64,000 bases of DNA from Ignavibacterium sp. (GTDB taxonomy: Bacteria; Bacteroidota; Ignavibacteria; Ignavibacteriales; Ignavibacteriaceae): NCBI GenBank assembly GCA_018335755.1, contig JAGXRK010000011.1, positions 1-64,000 of the forward strand. Reading direction: 5' to 3'. Positions 33,653-43,059 of this stretch are shown in pieces (position 1 is the first letter of the stretch; the number at the start of each line of letters is the position of its first letter). Made by a program: the position numbers and the translations under genes. The notes beneath the pieces are model-generated. The model was not told where the DNA came from and searched no databases. It saw only the letters and a list, made by a program, of their open reading frames with translations.

Positions 33653-34930
33653 TTAAATGGATTTATAAATTTCATTCAGGATTTTTTGAGTTGCGCCCAG
33701 ATTTTCATTAACATACTTTGATGAGATTATACCTTTTGTTTTTCTATAATTATCATCGGAAAAAAGTTTTCTCAGGTTCCGGTAAGCTTCTCTTTTATTT
33801 CTGACAAGTATGCCTCCGCCAAGTTCCAGCAGTTTTTGTGCTTCCTGTGATGTGTCAATTTTAGGTCCAAACATAACGGGAATGCCGTAAACAGCAGCTT
33901 CAAGGACATTATGTATGCTGTGCTTAAAGCTGCCTCCTACAAATGCAGCATCAGCATAAGTATAAAGAGTTAACAAAATTCCAATTGAATCAACAATTAT
34001 CACTCTTTCATCTGAATAGTTTTTAAGAAAAGAAAAACGGATAGTTTTAAGCTCCCGTGAAAACTCGTTTTCAATTTTTTCAAGATGCAATAAGGTTGGT
34101 TCGTGCGGAGCGATGATCATTAAAACTGATTTATCCCTATTTGCCAGTTTTTTAAAAGCCGGAAAAATTACTTCTTCATCCTGTTCCCAGCTGCTGCCGA
34201 AAACAAAAACTTTTTTATTCTTAAGAATCTCAGTATTGATGAGATTTACTTCTTTAGCCAGCTTGCTTCTTTGATACACTCTGTCGAATCTCGTATCACC
34301 AACTGCATTAATAATATTATCAGAAATATCAAATCTCTTAAATTCATCAGCATCATATTCTGATACAGTAAGTATTTTTGCAAACCAACTGAAAAGTATT
34401 TTGTGAAAAGATCTAATCAGCGGCAGTTTCCTGGCAGAATCTTTGCGCATAGTTGCGTCTACTAAAAAAACTGGAATGGATTTTTCACTCATAGCTTTCA
34501 TAATATTAGGCCAGATATCATAACGCATTATTACTGCAAGGTCTGGTTTTACTATGCTGATAAATTTTCTTGCATTGAAAATAGTATCAAACGGCATATA
34601 TGCTATAAGGTCAGCGAAGGGATACTTTTTTGAATTTTCATATCCGGAAGGCGAGAAAAAAGTGATCAATACATTTACATTCCTGTTTCTCTTAAGTTCT
34701 TCGATGATAGGTTTTGCCTGCTCAAATTCACCTAGTGATGATGAATGAAACCAAACCAGTTTTTTATTTTTATCAATTGACAACGCATTAAGTATTATCT
34801 CTTCATAAACCCGTCTTCTGCCTGTGATACCCCGGCGGATTTTACTGTTAAACAGACTTGCAGCATTCAGGGTAATGTATAAAAACGGAATGATTATAAA
34901 ATCATATATAAAGTACCAGATTATTTTCAC
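33653..34930 (-). CDS. waaA: 3-deoxy-D-manno-octulosonic acid (Kdo) transferase
   Basis: A 425-residue membrane-anchored GT30 enzyme that adds Kdo to lipid A precursor. N-terminal membrane helix ~3-22; catalytic Glu in WFHSSSLGEFEQAKP; second Rossmann domain with VFGSSWEQDEE and FVGGSFKHSIHNVLEAA. Length matches WaaA (~425). Its ATG overlaps the stop of the preceding GT9 gene by four bases. This is direct evidence that the organism makes an LPS inner core. Confidence 0.93.
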   Translation of the reverse strand: MKIIWYFIYDFIIIPFLYITLNAASLFNSKIRRGITGRRRVYEEIILNALSIDKNKKLVWFHSSSLGEFEQAKPIIEELKRNRNVNVLITFFSPSGYENSKKYPFADLIAYMPFDTIFNARKFISIVKPDLAVIMRYDIWPNIMKAMSEKSIPVFLVDATMRKDSARKLPLIRSFHKILFSWFAKILTVSEYDADEFKRFDISDNIINAVGDTRFDRVYQRSKLAKEVNLINTEILKNKKVFVFGSSWEQDEEVIFPAFKKLANRDKSVLMIIAPHEPTLLHLEKIENEFSRELKTIRFSFLKNYSDERVIIVDSIGILLTLYTYADAAFVGGSFKHSIHNVLEAAVYGIPVMFGPKIDTSQEAQKLLELGGGILVRNKREAYRNLRKLFSDDNYRKTKGIISSKYVNENLGATQKILNEIYKSI

Positions 34931-35922
34931 GACTTTAATACCTCACCTAATGCTTCAAATGCTCTCTGTGGAGATATTTCTTTCATACATTTAAAGTGTT
35001 TTTCGGGACAGCGATTTTTCCCAATGTGCGAACAAGGTCTGCAGTATAAATTATTATTTTCCAAAATAATATTTTTATTCTTGTACGGTGTGAATCCAAA
35101 TTCTTTAATTGTAGAGCCGAAGAAAGCTATTACTGGAACTTCAGCGGCGCAGGCTGTATGCATCATACCGGAGTCATTGCAGTATATTGCTTTACATAAA
35201 ATCATATTAGCAGCAGTTTGAAGTATATCATCGTCGTTCTGGAGATTAATTACTTCGGGAACCTGGTTTTTAATTTCCAGACAAATCTTTCTGTCTGTTA
35301 TTCCACCGAATAATAAAATGTTCCAGCTGTTCTTTAAAAGTAAACGGCAAAGTTTCATATAATTATCTAATGGCCACATTTTAGTAAAATGTCTGCTTCC
35401 CGGACAAATCCCAATGTAGTTTTCATTTTTTAACAGAAATTCAGACGGTCTGGCGGAAGTAACAATATCCAATCCGGAATCATCTAACTCAAAACCTTCG
35501 ATTGTTTCAGCGTATCTAACCGGTATCTGGGGAGCATTTTTTAGTAAATTTATTTTAGTGTTAACAAGCAGAAATTTTTCAAGTGTTTTTTTCTTAAATC
35601 TGACTATTTTCCCTTTTATTCTTGCTGTCAGCTTTCTTGAGTTTAAATTGTTCTGCAGATCTATAATCAAATCATAATTTTGTTTTTTGAGTTCAGACAT
35701 CATTTCTTTTCGCTTGGCGGAACTAAATGAATATTTGTTTCTCAGATGAGGATTGTGAGCAATAACATCATAGTATTGTCGCTTAACGATAATATCAATT
35801 TCAATATGAGCGTTTCTGGTTTTGAGTGTTCTGATGAGAGGTGTTGAAAGAAGTATATCACCCAGCGAGCTGAAGCGAATGATCAATATAGATTTGATAT
35901 TTTCAAATTCCGGATTCTTCAA
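34927..35922 (-). CDS. Family 9 glycosyltransferase (heptosyltransferase-like)
   Basis: A 331-residue GT-B enzyme of the LPS heptosyltransferase family: IRFSSLGDILLSTPLIRTLK at the N-terminus, GICPGSRHFTKMWP, CNDSGMMHTACAAEVPVIAFFGST near the donor site, and the Cys-rich end CRPCSHIGKNRCPEKHFKCM. It presumably adds a heptose or another sugar to the LPS core made with the overlapping Kdo transferase gene. Which heptosyltransferase position it fills cannot be told. Confidence 0.9.
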   Translation of the reverse strand: MKNPEFENIKSILIIRFSSLGDILLSTPLIRTLKTRNAHIEIDIIVKRQYYDVIAHNPHLRNKYSFSSAKRKEMMSELKKQNYDLIIDLQNNLNSRKLTARIKGKIVRFKKKTLEKFLLVNTKINLLKNAPQIPVRYAETIEGFELDDSGLDIVTSARPSEFLLKNENYIGICPGSRHFTKMWPLDNYMKLCRLLLKNSWNILLFGGITDRKICLEIKNQVPEVINLQNDDDILQTAANMILCKAIYCNDSGMMHTACAAEVPVIAFFGSTIKEFGFTPYKNKNIILENNNLYCRPCSHIGKNRCPEKHFKCMKEISPQRAFEALGEVLKS

Positions 35923-36072
35923 ATGATGATACTTTATTTTTCTTAATACTAATTTAAGAATTTAATTGAATCTCTTCCATATAGAAGATAATTGAATTTT
36001 CTGCCGTATTGCATCTCAGTTTATTATTTCGGAATTTCACCAGCATTAAATTCAATTATAGGAATTAATTTT

Positions 36073-38055
36073 ATGGCAGATGATAATTCTTCCAGCTCCG
36101 GTTTCAAACCTTACATTTCTCCTTCTGAATTAGTACCTGAATTTACCCCTAAAGCAATTATACTTGGTGCAATATTCGGAATTATTTTTGGTGCAGCAAC
36201 AGTTTATCTCGGTTTAAAGGTCGGATTAACTGTAAGCGCTTCAATTCCCATCGCAGTTCTGGCTATTGCCGTGTTTAAGAAACTTGGTAAGTCAACTATT
36301 CTTGAAAATAATATGGTACAGACAATCGGTTCGGCGGGAGAGTCTGTTGCAGCCGGAGTTGTATTCACCATCCCTGCACTGCTATTTCTTCCCGGCGGCG
36401 AAGATTACTTTCAGTACTTCCAGATCTTTGTTTTAGCTCTTGCCGGAGGTATTCTAGGTGTTTTATTTATGATTCCGTTAAGGAGATCATTAATTGTTAA
36501 GGAACATAAAACTCTTCCGTATCCCGAAGGAACTGCCTGTGCTGATGTTCTTGTTGCCGGTGAAAAGGGAGGCAACCTTGCAAGAAAAGTTTATTACGGA
36601 CTTGGAATAGCTTTCCTTTATAAATTTTTAATGTCCATTCTCGGATTGTGGAAGGATGTTCCTGCTTATATTTTTGACAGAAAATCTGCGCTTCCTAACG
36701 GTACAATCAATGGTGAAATCACCCCGGAACTTCTGGGAGTCGGTTATATAATAGGTCCGAAAATAGCAGGGATAATGGTTGCAGGCGGTGTGTTATCGTG
36801 GCTTGTTCTGATTCCGCTCATTACTTTACTTGGTGATCAGCTGACTACTGTGTTTGCGCCAGGAACAAAATTAATTTCTGAAATGTCACCAAGAGAAATC
36901 TGGAGCAGTTACATTCGCTACATCGGCGCAGGGGCAGTAACATTCGGCGGAATAATAACTCTCATAAAAACTTTCCCGACTATTGTGAGTGCTTTCCGTG
37001 ATTCATTTGCTGATCTCAAAGAAAACAGGGCTAATGCTAAAAATAATACTAAAACTGAAAGAATAAGAACTGAAAGAGATATCCCTTTGATATATGTGGT
37101 TCTCGGCAGTATTGTACTTGTATTTTTTATGGCACTGATACCAAACATTCCAACAAATTTTCTTTCTGCCGTGATGATTATTGTATTTGGATTTTTCTTT
37201 GTAACTGTTTCATCAAGAATCGTCGGTATAATTGGTTCATCATCAAACCCTATTTCCGGAATGACCATTGCAACTTTGATGGCTACTTCATTAATCTTTG
37301 TCGGAGTCGGGTGGACGGGTGATGTTTTTCAGCCAATTGCACTCGTAGTAGGATCGATAGTCTGTATTGCCGCTGCAAATGCCGGAGCAACTTCACAGGA
37401 TCTGAAAACCGGTTATATTGTCGGTGCTACTCCTATTAAGCAGCAGATCGGTCTTTTAATTGGTGTACTTGCTTCTGTCGTGGTAATAGGATTTACATTA
37501 TTACTGTTGAATAATACTCTAGGAATAGGAGCAGTAACAGAAGCTCATCCGAATCCGTTACCTGCGCCACAGGCAACTTTAATGGCTACGGTTATTAAAG
37601 GATTATTAAGTCAGAATTTACCATGGGGTTTGGTAATTACAGGTATGGGAATAGCAGCAGTAATGGAATTAAGCGGAGTCCGGTCTCTGCCGTTTGCAGT
37701 CGGTGCTTATTTACCATTATCAACAACTTCACCAATATTTATAGGCGGTTTAGTTAAGTGGTTTGTTGATAAAAATAAAAAATCGAAAGTGGAAGAATCT
37801 GAAATTGGTCCTGGTGCATTATTCAGTTCCGGTTTAATTGCAGGCGGTGCATTAACAGGAATTCTTATTGCAATATTAATTGGTACTCCTGTTGGCACAG
37901 ATGAAATGGGAAGAGAAATATCTGTAGTTGATGTGCTTAATACCGGTTTCGCAGAATCTATCGATCCTATTGGTGATCTGCTTTCTTTAGTTCTTTTTGC
38001 TGCATTAGGATTTATATTATACAGGTTTGCAACAAGTAAAGAGGAAAAGATATGA
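36073..38055 (+). CDS. OPT-family oligopeptide transporter
   Basis: A 660-residue integral membrane protein with about 15 hydrophobic segments. Family marks: YLGLKVGLTVSASIPIAVLA, QTIGSAGESVAAGVVFTIPA, LPYPEGTACADVL and SQDLKTGYIVGATP. It imports oligopeptides or metal-chelate peptides with protons. A frame open from 35992 would add 27 residues; ATG 36073 with TAGGAATT upstream and the polar start MADDNSSSSGF fits better. The downstream small gene overlaps by four bases. It may take up peptides trimmed by the S46 peptidase (inference). Confidence 0.92.
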   Translation: MADDNSSSSGFKPYISPSELVPEFTPKAIILGAIFGIIFGAATVYLGLKVGLTVSASIPIAVLAIAVFKKLGKSTILENNMVQTIGSAGESVAAGVVFTIPALLFLPGGEDYFQYFQIFVLALAGGILGVLFMIPLRRSLIVKEHKTLPYPEGTACADVLVAGEKGGNLARKVYYGLGIAFLYKFLMSILGLWKDVPAYIFDRKSALPNGTINGEITPELLGVGYIIGPKIAGIMVAGGVLSWLVLIPLITLLGDQLTTVFAPGTKLISEMSPREIWSSYIRYIGAGAVTFGGIITLIKTFPTIVSAFRDSFADLKENRANAKNNTKTERIRTERDIPLIYVVLGSIVLVFFMALIPNIPTNFLSAVMIIVFGFFFVTVSSRIVGIIGSSSNPISGMTIATLMATSLIFVGVGWTGDVFQPIALVVGSIVCIAAANAGATSQDLKTGYIVGATPIKQQIGLLIGVLASVVVIGFTLLLLNNTLGIGAVTEAHPNPLPAPQATLMATVIKGLLSQNLPWGLVITGMGIAAVMELSGVRSLPFAVGAYLPLSTTSPIFIGGLVKWFVDKNKKSKVEESEIGPGALFSSGLIAGGALTGILIAILIGTPVGTDEMGREISVVDVLNTGFAESIDPIGDLLSLVLFAALGFILYRFATSKEEKI

Positions 38056-38321
38056 CAACATTACCCCCGCCGGGAGTAAAAGAGTTTCCGGCAGATTCTT
38101 TAGAGAAAAAAGTCTATGGTATAGTAGAGAGTTTTTCTGAATTTATGCCGATCCAAAGCGACAGGTACAGACTTGGTTACTGCCTCTTCAAGTATATGAA
38201 TGGTGAAGGCGATGAACCAAAAATAGCTTTGAAATCTGCTAAGATAAGAGTTGAAGGAATTGCTATTACTGAATTAGCCGAAAAGATTAATTCTGAACTG
38301 ATGAAGATTGAACGGAAGTAG
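38052..38321 (+). CDS. Small hypothetical protein coupled to the OPT transporter
   Basis: An 89-residue soluble protein (start MTTLPPPGVKEFPADSLEKK) with no domain I recognise; the start overlaps the OPT stop (ATGA), implying coupling. The C-terminus LAEKINSELMKIERK is echoed 111 bp downstream, in the same frame, by LANKIDEELKKIQ followed by a stop (38385-38426), a diverged partial duplication of its 3' end. It could be an accessory subunit of the transporter. Confidence 0.65.
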   Translation: MTTLPPPGVKEFPADSLEKKVYGIVESFSEFMPIQSDRYRLGYCLFKYMNGEGDEPKIALKSAKIRVEGIAITELAEKINSELMKIERK

Positions 38322-38384
38322 TTCTTGTTCAAGGTATTTGGGGTAAAGGGTATAAGGTATAAGGTATATTGGATTTGCTTTATA

Positions 38385-38426
38385 CTTGCAAACAAGATTG
38401 ATGAGGAATTAAAAAAGATTCAGTAA
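38385..38426 (+). pseudogene. Diverged partial copy of the 3' end of the 89-residue gene
   Basis: Fourteen codons, LANKIDEELKKIQ and stop, in the same frame as the gene ending at 38321 and closely matching its last residues LAEKINSELMKIERK. Similarity extends weakly about 20 bp upstream (GGATTTGCT against GGAATTGCT). It is best read as a degenerate tandem duplicate or the original 3' end displaced by inserted repeat sequence. Confidence 0.55.
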
Positions 38427-38458
38427 AACGATTAATTACAAATTATATATAATTTTAT

Positions 38459-38504
38459 AAGGCGATTCGACCTGCCTGGGCAAGGCAAGCAGAGTCGCCT
38501 TTTA
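38459..38504 (+). terminator. Terminator-like hairpin with embedded CCTGCC repeat
   Basis: AAGGCGATTC (38459-38468) pairs with GAGTCGCCTT (38492-38501), one G-T pair, followed by a short T-run. The long loop contains CCTGCCTGGGCAAGGCA, a repeat motif also seen near 54626-54644. It probably ends the OPT operon transcript. Confidence 0.6.
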
Positions 38505-38516
38505 TTATGATCTTTT

Positions 38517-38564
38517 GTAAGAACACGCCGCAGAACATAGGCTGAATGTTGAGGCGTGTTCCTA
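38517..38564. repeat. Inverted repeat GTAAGAACACGCC / GGCGTGTTCCTAC
   Basis: Arms at 38517-38529 and 38552-38564 match with one mismatch around a 22-base centre. No gene lies within it; it looks like another interspersed palindromic repeat. Confidence 0.65.
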
Positions 38565-38725
38565 CCATTGGCAATTATAATTCAAACTCTATTTCACATT
38601 TTTTTGTTTATTTTTACCTCTCATTTAGCTACATTTCTATGCAAATAATTTTAATAAATATTAAAAATCACTATTAATAGAAGCAAGGTTTTTGATATTA
38701 CAATAAATTATCAGAGGAGAGAATA

Positions 38726-40048
38726 TTGGGAATTTCTCACAAGTTGTTACACAGTATCTTGCTCCCACCTCTACGAAAGTTTCGGTGGGCAGGCTTTTTC
38801 TTAATCTTACTCTTCACGGCAAGCTGCAACACAGTTGACCCGCCGCCGGATAAAACCGTGCTTACTTTAACACTTGAAGACGTAAGCTGCACAGAAGCGT
38901 GGATAACACTTACAACAAACAATCTGCAGCTCCCGGCAGCACTTAACCTGATAAAAGACAACACCATAACAAAAACAATAAACCTGCAAACAGCAGATAC
39001 TTTGCTTTACATAGACTCACTCCTTCCAAACCAAACATACAATTTTAAACTATCCGGCATCGGGAATCCGGCATCCGGTATCAATAGTAATGAACTAAGC
39101 GTTTCAACAATGGACACCACCAGTCACAACTTTACATTTGAAACGTGGACGTTTGGCGGAACAGCAGGCAGCAGTACATTATATGATGTTGCAATTGTAA
39201 ATGATAGCTGCATATGGGCAGTAGGAGAGATTTATGTCGCAGACACAAGTGCAATCGGTTACACAATGTACAATGCTGTTTATTGGGATGGGAGTGAGTG
39301 GACATTGAAAAGAATTACTGTTGAATTTCGGGGATTCCAAATCACGCCTCCTTTGGAAGGAGCTTTTGCTTTTTCTAATACCGATATCTGGGTTGTTGGC
39401 AGTCTGCCGATACACGGGGATGGTGAAAATTGGGTAATGTACGATTTACGTACAACCGTTGATCCGAACCTATCCTTATCCGAAGCCTGGGGAGCAAATT
39501 CAGACTATATGTATTTCGTTGGAAGTAACGGCAGTATAGCACATAAACAGAATAACAATTGGAGCAAAATAGAAAGTGGAGCTACTACCAGAATTGCAGA
39601 TATTTGGGGCATTATAGAAGGAGGGAGTGGATATAATAAATATTTAGCGGTTGAAGACATAATGTTAAGACTTGATGATAACAATCAGTTAGCTATGATA
39701 AATGCTGAAGCAGGAAGGAATATTATTTCGATCTGGGGAGTATCAAACAGATTAATTTATACCGCAGGCGGAGATGGAGTAGTTTTGTATAAGAATAGTA
39801 TGTGGGAAAGAATTAGTAGTCCCGATGTAAACAACATTTATAGAATTAAAGGCGAAAACCATAATAACGTATTTGGATTAACAGCATTAAGAACAGTATT
39901 ACATTTCAATGGTTATAGCTGGAGTGATATATATGAATCAACAAATAATTCACTATTGAGATTAGATGTAAAATTTAATTTAGTCGTGTCTGCAGGATGG
40001 CAGGGAGGAAAAGCTGTTATAATATTAGGAAGACGAAATGTTAATTAA
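38726..40048 (+). CDS. Lipoprotein with Fn3-like and beta-propeller-like repeats
   Basis: A 440-residue protein with a lipobox (FTASC) at the end of a hydrophobic segment. Residues ~45-130 look like a fibronectin-III domain; residues ~140-440 hold blades with repeated W-A/V-V-G-x patterns (IWAVGEI, IWVVGSLP, MYFVGSNGSIAH, LIYTAGGDGVVLY, VFGLTA), as in YCF48/propeller-like proteins. The start is TTG at 38726, eight bases after GAGGAG; no ATG lies before the signal sequence. Part of the signal region (38764-38789) coincides with a palindromic repeat. Function unknown. Confidence 0.7.
   Translation: MGISHKLLHSILLPPLRKFRWAGFFLILLFTASCNTVDPPPDKTVLTLTLEDVSCTEAWITLTTNNLQLPAALNLIKDNTITKTINLQTADTLLYIDSLLPNQTYNFKLSGIGNPASGINSNELSVSTMDTTSHNFTFETWTFGGTAGSSTLYDVAIVNDSCIWAVGEIYVADTSAIGYTMYNAVYWDGSEWTLKRITVEFRGFQITPPLEGAFAFSNTDIWVVGSLPIHGDGENWVMYDLRTTVDPNLSLSEAWGANSDYMYFVGSNGSIAHKQNNNWSKIESGATTRIADIWGIIEGGSGYNKYLAVEDIMLRLDDNNQLAMINAEAGRNIISIWGVSNRLIYTAGGDGVVLYKNSMWERISSPDVNNIYRIKGENHNNVFGLTALRTVLHFNGYSWSDIYESTNNSLLRLDVKFNLVVSAGWQGGKAVIILGRRNVN
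38764..38789. repeat. Palindromic repeat inside the lipoprotein signal region
   Basis: CCCACC (38764-38769) and GGTGGG (38784-38789) flank an inner CGAAA/TTTCG palindrome. The element encodes LPPLRKFRW, unusual in a signal peptide, so it may have been inserted in frame at the 5' end of the gene. Confidence 0.5.
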
Positions 40049-40108
40049 ATAAGAGGTTCACCGCCAGCAAAATAAAATCCCGCTCATTGTTGCACCAACA
40101 GGCGGGTT

Positions 40109-40156
40109 AAATTTTCAAAAAAGTCCCTCTCCTTGGGAGAGGGGTTGGGGTGAGGC
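40109..40156. repeat. CCCTCTCCTTGGGAGAGGG hairpin repeat
   Basis: A near-perfect palindrome from 40125 with trailing GTTGGGGTGAGGC, just before the stop of fbp on the other strand. An upstream CCCGC/GCGGG pairing (near 40079-40106) with a following T-rich run may end the lipoprotein transcript. The sequence belongs to the same family as 43240-43269. Confidence 0.6.
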
Positions 40157-40159
40157 ATA

Positions 40160-41185
40160 TTACTCCACCTTCAAAACATCATACTCACGCATAAACTTTT
40201 CAACCATAAGTACATCCTCTTCACAGCCGATAAAAATTGGTGTCTTTTGGTGTAACGTCTTCGGTTGAATTTCCAGCATTCTTGTAATTCCATCAGAAGC
40301 TCTTCCACCTGCCTGCTCAATTATAAATGCCATTGGATTGCATTCATACATCAATCGTAACTTACCGTGCGGACTTCGTGAATCAGCCGGATACATAAAT
40401 ATTCCGCCATAAAGCATATTGCGGTGAATGTCCGAAACCATCGAACCGATATAACGGGATGAGTATGGTCGTTCAGATTCTTTATCTTCTTCCTGAAGCC
40501 ACTTAATGTATTTCTTCAATCCCGGATGCCAGTAAAGATAGTTACCTTCATTGATGCTGTATATATTTCCTTTCTTTGGTGTTTTAATGTTCTTATGTGA
40601 AAGAATAAACTCACCAAATGAAGGGTCAAGTGTAAAACCGTGAACGCCGTTGCCGGCAGTATAAACAAATATTGTGCTTGAGCCATAAATGATATATCCC
40701 GCTGCCACCTGGTTTTTACCCGGCTGCAGACAATCTTCCATAGTGCCCGGACCATTGTCAGGAGAAACTCTTCTGTATATAGAAAAAATAGTTCCTATAC
40801 TTACGTTTGCATCAATGTTTGATGAACCATCCAAAGGATCAAATAATAAAACATACTTGCCGATATTAAATGCTTCTGGAATGTGGATTATGTCTTCGTC
40901 TTCTTCTGAAGCCATCACACAAAGATGACCGCCATGATCCATTGCTTTTATCATCATCTCGTGAGCAAACACATCAAGCTTTTTTACATTTTCACCGTGA
41001 ACGTTGTGATCACCTGTGAAGCCAAGGATATCAACTAATCCGGCTTTATTTACTTCAAGTGAAATTACTTTTGCGGCAAGTGAAAGATCATGAAGCAGAT
41101 CTGATAATTCTCCCGTTGCTTCAGGGTATTTTCTTTCTTGTTCATAGATGTGACGCCCAAGTGTCATGAACCTTATTTTGTCCAT
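40160..41185 (-). CDS. fbp: Class I fructose-1,6-bisphosphatase
   Basis: A 341-residue cytoplasmic gluconeogenic enzyme removing the 1-phosphate of fructose-1,6-bisphosphate. The metal/catalytic signature [20 protein letters not shown] is complete, MASEEDEDI supplies upstream acidic ligands, and [20 protein letters not shown] with [14 protein letters not shown] forms the active site. It is the last gene of a minus-strand group behind two ABC exporter genes, 33 bp downstream of the second. Confidence 0.96.
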   Translation of the reverse strand: MDKIRFMTLGRHIYEQERKYPEATGELSDLLHDLSLAAKVISLEVNKAGLVDILGFTGDHNVHGENVKKLDVFAHEMMIKAMDHGGHLCVMASEEDEDIIHIPEAFNIGKYVLLFDPLDGSSNIDANVSIGTIFSIYRRVSPDNGPGTMEDCLQPGKNQVAAGYIIYGSSTIFVYTAGNGVHGFTLDPSFGEFILSHKNIKTPKKGNIYSINEGNYLYWHPGLKKYIKWLQEEDKESERPYSSRYIGSMVSDIHRNMLYGGIFMYPADSRSPHGKLRLMYECNPMAFIIEQAGGRASDGITRMLEIQPKTLHQKTPIFIGCEEDVLMVEKFMREYDVLKVE

Positions 41186-41218
41186 TTTTAAATTCTCCCT
41201 AATGATGGATGATGAATT

Positions 41219-43003
41219 TTATGCTGCAATTTCCTGATCTTTATATTGAAGCTGATACAATTTATAATAAATTCCACGTTTTGCCAGCAGCTGCTGATGA
41301 TTTCCTGCTTCTCTTATTTCGCCCTTATGCATAACAATTATCTTATTCGCATTCTGTATAGTTGATAACCTGTGTGCAATCACTATTGCAGTTCTGCCAA
41401 CCAATAATTTCTGAATAGCTTTCTGAATAAGCTGTTCTGTTTCTGTATCGATGCTTGACGTTGCTTCATCGAGTATCAGAATTCGCGGATCGTAAGCCAG
41501 CGCGCGTGCAAATGAAATGAGCTGTTTCTGACCGACACTTAATGTAGCACCTCTTTCTTTAACTTCCTCGTCGTATTTCTTTGGCAGGCTTTCAATAAAC
41601 CTTGAAGCGCCCACCGTTTTTGCCGCATCCGTCACTCGTTCTTCTGAAATATTTTCATTATCCATACTGATATTTGACTTAATATCACCAGAAAACAAAT
41701 AAACATCCTGAAGCACTATGGAAATGTATTGTCTTAAATCTCTTTTATCAAGTTTTCGTATATCAATTCCGTCTAAAAGTATAGAACCTTTCTGAATATC
41801 ATAAAATCTTGTGAGAATATTTATCAGGGTTGATTTGCCTGCACCAGTATGTCCGACAATTGCAACTGATTCACCCGGATTAATACTGAAGGATACATCT
41901 TTTAAAACAAAATTTTCTCCTTCGTATGCAAACCATACATTCTTAAACTCAATTCTGCCCTGAACGGATTTAAGTTCAGCAGGTTCATCAGGATTTTTTA
42001 TAAATGTTTGATTATCGAGAAGTTTAAATATTCTTTCGGATGAAGCCATTGCCGTCTGCATGATATTATACTTTTCTGACAGATCACGGATTGGTCTGAA
42101 AAACATTTCAGTAAATTGAATGAATGCGAACAGAACACCGATAGTAAGCACTCCCTGAACAACTTCACCACCGCCATACCAGACAATTAATCCAATCGCA
42201 ATAGAGCTTAGAAGTTCAACACCGGGATAGAAAATAGCATAGTAGAATATCGATTTAATATTCGAGTCACGGTGATCAGCATTTATTGATGAGAATTTTT
42301 TCAGCTCATCATTTTCTTTTCTGAATATCTGAATAACGCTCATTCCCATTATGTGTTCCTGCATATAAGAATTCAGTCTTGCAAGATGGAGACGAACATC
42401 GCGATAACTTTCCCTTACTTTTTTTCTGAAAAGAAAAGTACCGTAAATAAGAACAGGCAGAACAGAAAGCGTTACAAGTGATAGAGGAATATCCATAAAG
42501 AACATAAATGCAAGTATCCATACGATAATGAATATATCACTGAATACCATCACAATTCCTGATGAGAAAAGCTCACCGAGTGATTCAACATCATTTGTTG
42601 TACGTGTTACTATCCTGCCGATCGGTGTGCGGTCAAAATACTTCAAAGCAAGTTTTTGAACATGTTCAAATAATTGAGTGCGTAAATCGTAAAGAGTTTT
42701 TTGCCCAAGATATTGCGTGTAGTACGTGAGAAAATACTGAACGAAAGCCTGAAGCATAAGCGATCCGAAAAGCAAAGCAGCAATTAAGATCAAACCGTTA
42801 TAGTTTGAGTGAGCTATATAATCATCAATAGCTACTTTAGTTAAGTATGGACGAACGGGTCCCAGTCCTGCAACAAATATATTCAGCAGTATTGCAAAGA
42901 TGACATACTTCTTATAAGGTTTTACGTAACCAAGAAGCCGTTTCATCAGCTTTGCATCGTAAGCTTTACCGAGTATTTCTTCGTCCTGTTTATAGTCGTT
43001 CAT
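41219..43003 (-). CDS. ABC exporter half-transporter with canonical Walker B and degenerate signature
   Basis: A 594-residue fused membrane/ATPase subunit: six transmembrane helices (~30-320) and a nucleotide-binding domain (~350-590). Walker A GHTGAGKS (384-391), Walker B ILILDE with catalytic Glu513, switch His544. The signature motif is LSVGQ (488-492), with Val replacing the first Gly. The neighbouring subunit shows the opposite pattern (normal signature, Asp in place of the catalytic Glu), so the pair should form a heterodimer with one consensus and one degenerate ATP site. Substrate unknown; such exporters move drugs or lipids. Confidence 0.92.
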   Translation of the reverse strand: MNDYKQDEEILGKAYDAKLMKRLLGYVKPYKKYVIFAILLNIFVAGLGPVRPYLTKVAIDDYIAHSNYNGLILIAALLFGSLMLQAFVQYFLTYYTQYLGQKTLYDLRTQLFEHVQKLALKYFDRTPIGRIVTRTTNDVESLGELFSSGIVMVFSDIFIIVWILAFMFFMDIPLSLVTLSVLPVLIYGTFLFRKKVRESYRDVRLHLARLNSYMQEHIMGMSVIQIFRKENDELKKFSSINADHRDSNIKSIFYYAIFYPGVELLSSIAIGLIVWYGGGEVVQGVLTIGVLFAFIQFTEMFFRPIRDLSEKYNIMQTAMASSERIFKLLDNQTFIKNPDEPAELKSVQGRIEFKNVWFAYEGENFVLKDVSFSINPGESVAIVGHTGAGKSTLINILTRFYDIQKGSILLDGIDIRKLDKRDLRQYISIVLQDVYLFSGDIKSNISMDNENISEERVTDAAKTVGASRFIESLPKKYDEEVKERGATLSVGQKQLISFARALAYDPRILILDEATSSIDTETEQLIQKAIQKLLVGRTAIVIAHRLSTIQNANKIIVMHKGEIREAGNHQQLLAKRGIYYKLYQLQYKDQEIAA

Positions 43004-43059
43004 TTAATTCTAAAATTATTATTCTCTATACTAATAACAAAAGTTAGTATTAGTAATAG

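Larger units (their letters stand above)
38322..38725. other. 404-bp gene-free, repeat-rich gap
   Basis: From left to right it holds: a short GGTATAA tandem array (38348-38369); a diverged copy of the preceding gene's 3' end (38385-38426); a hairpin with a T-run (38459-38501); a second inverted repeat (38517-38564); and ~160 bp of AT-rich sequence before the lipoprotein gene. I see no RNA gene or further coding frame. Confidence 0.7.
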
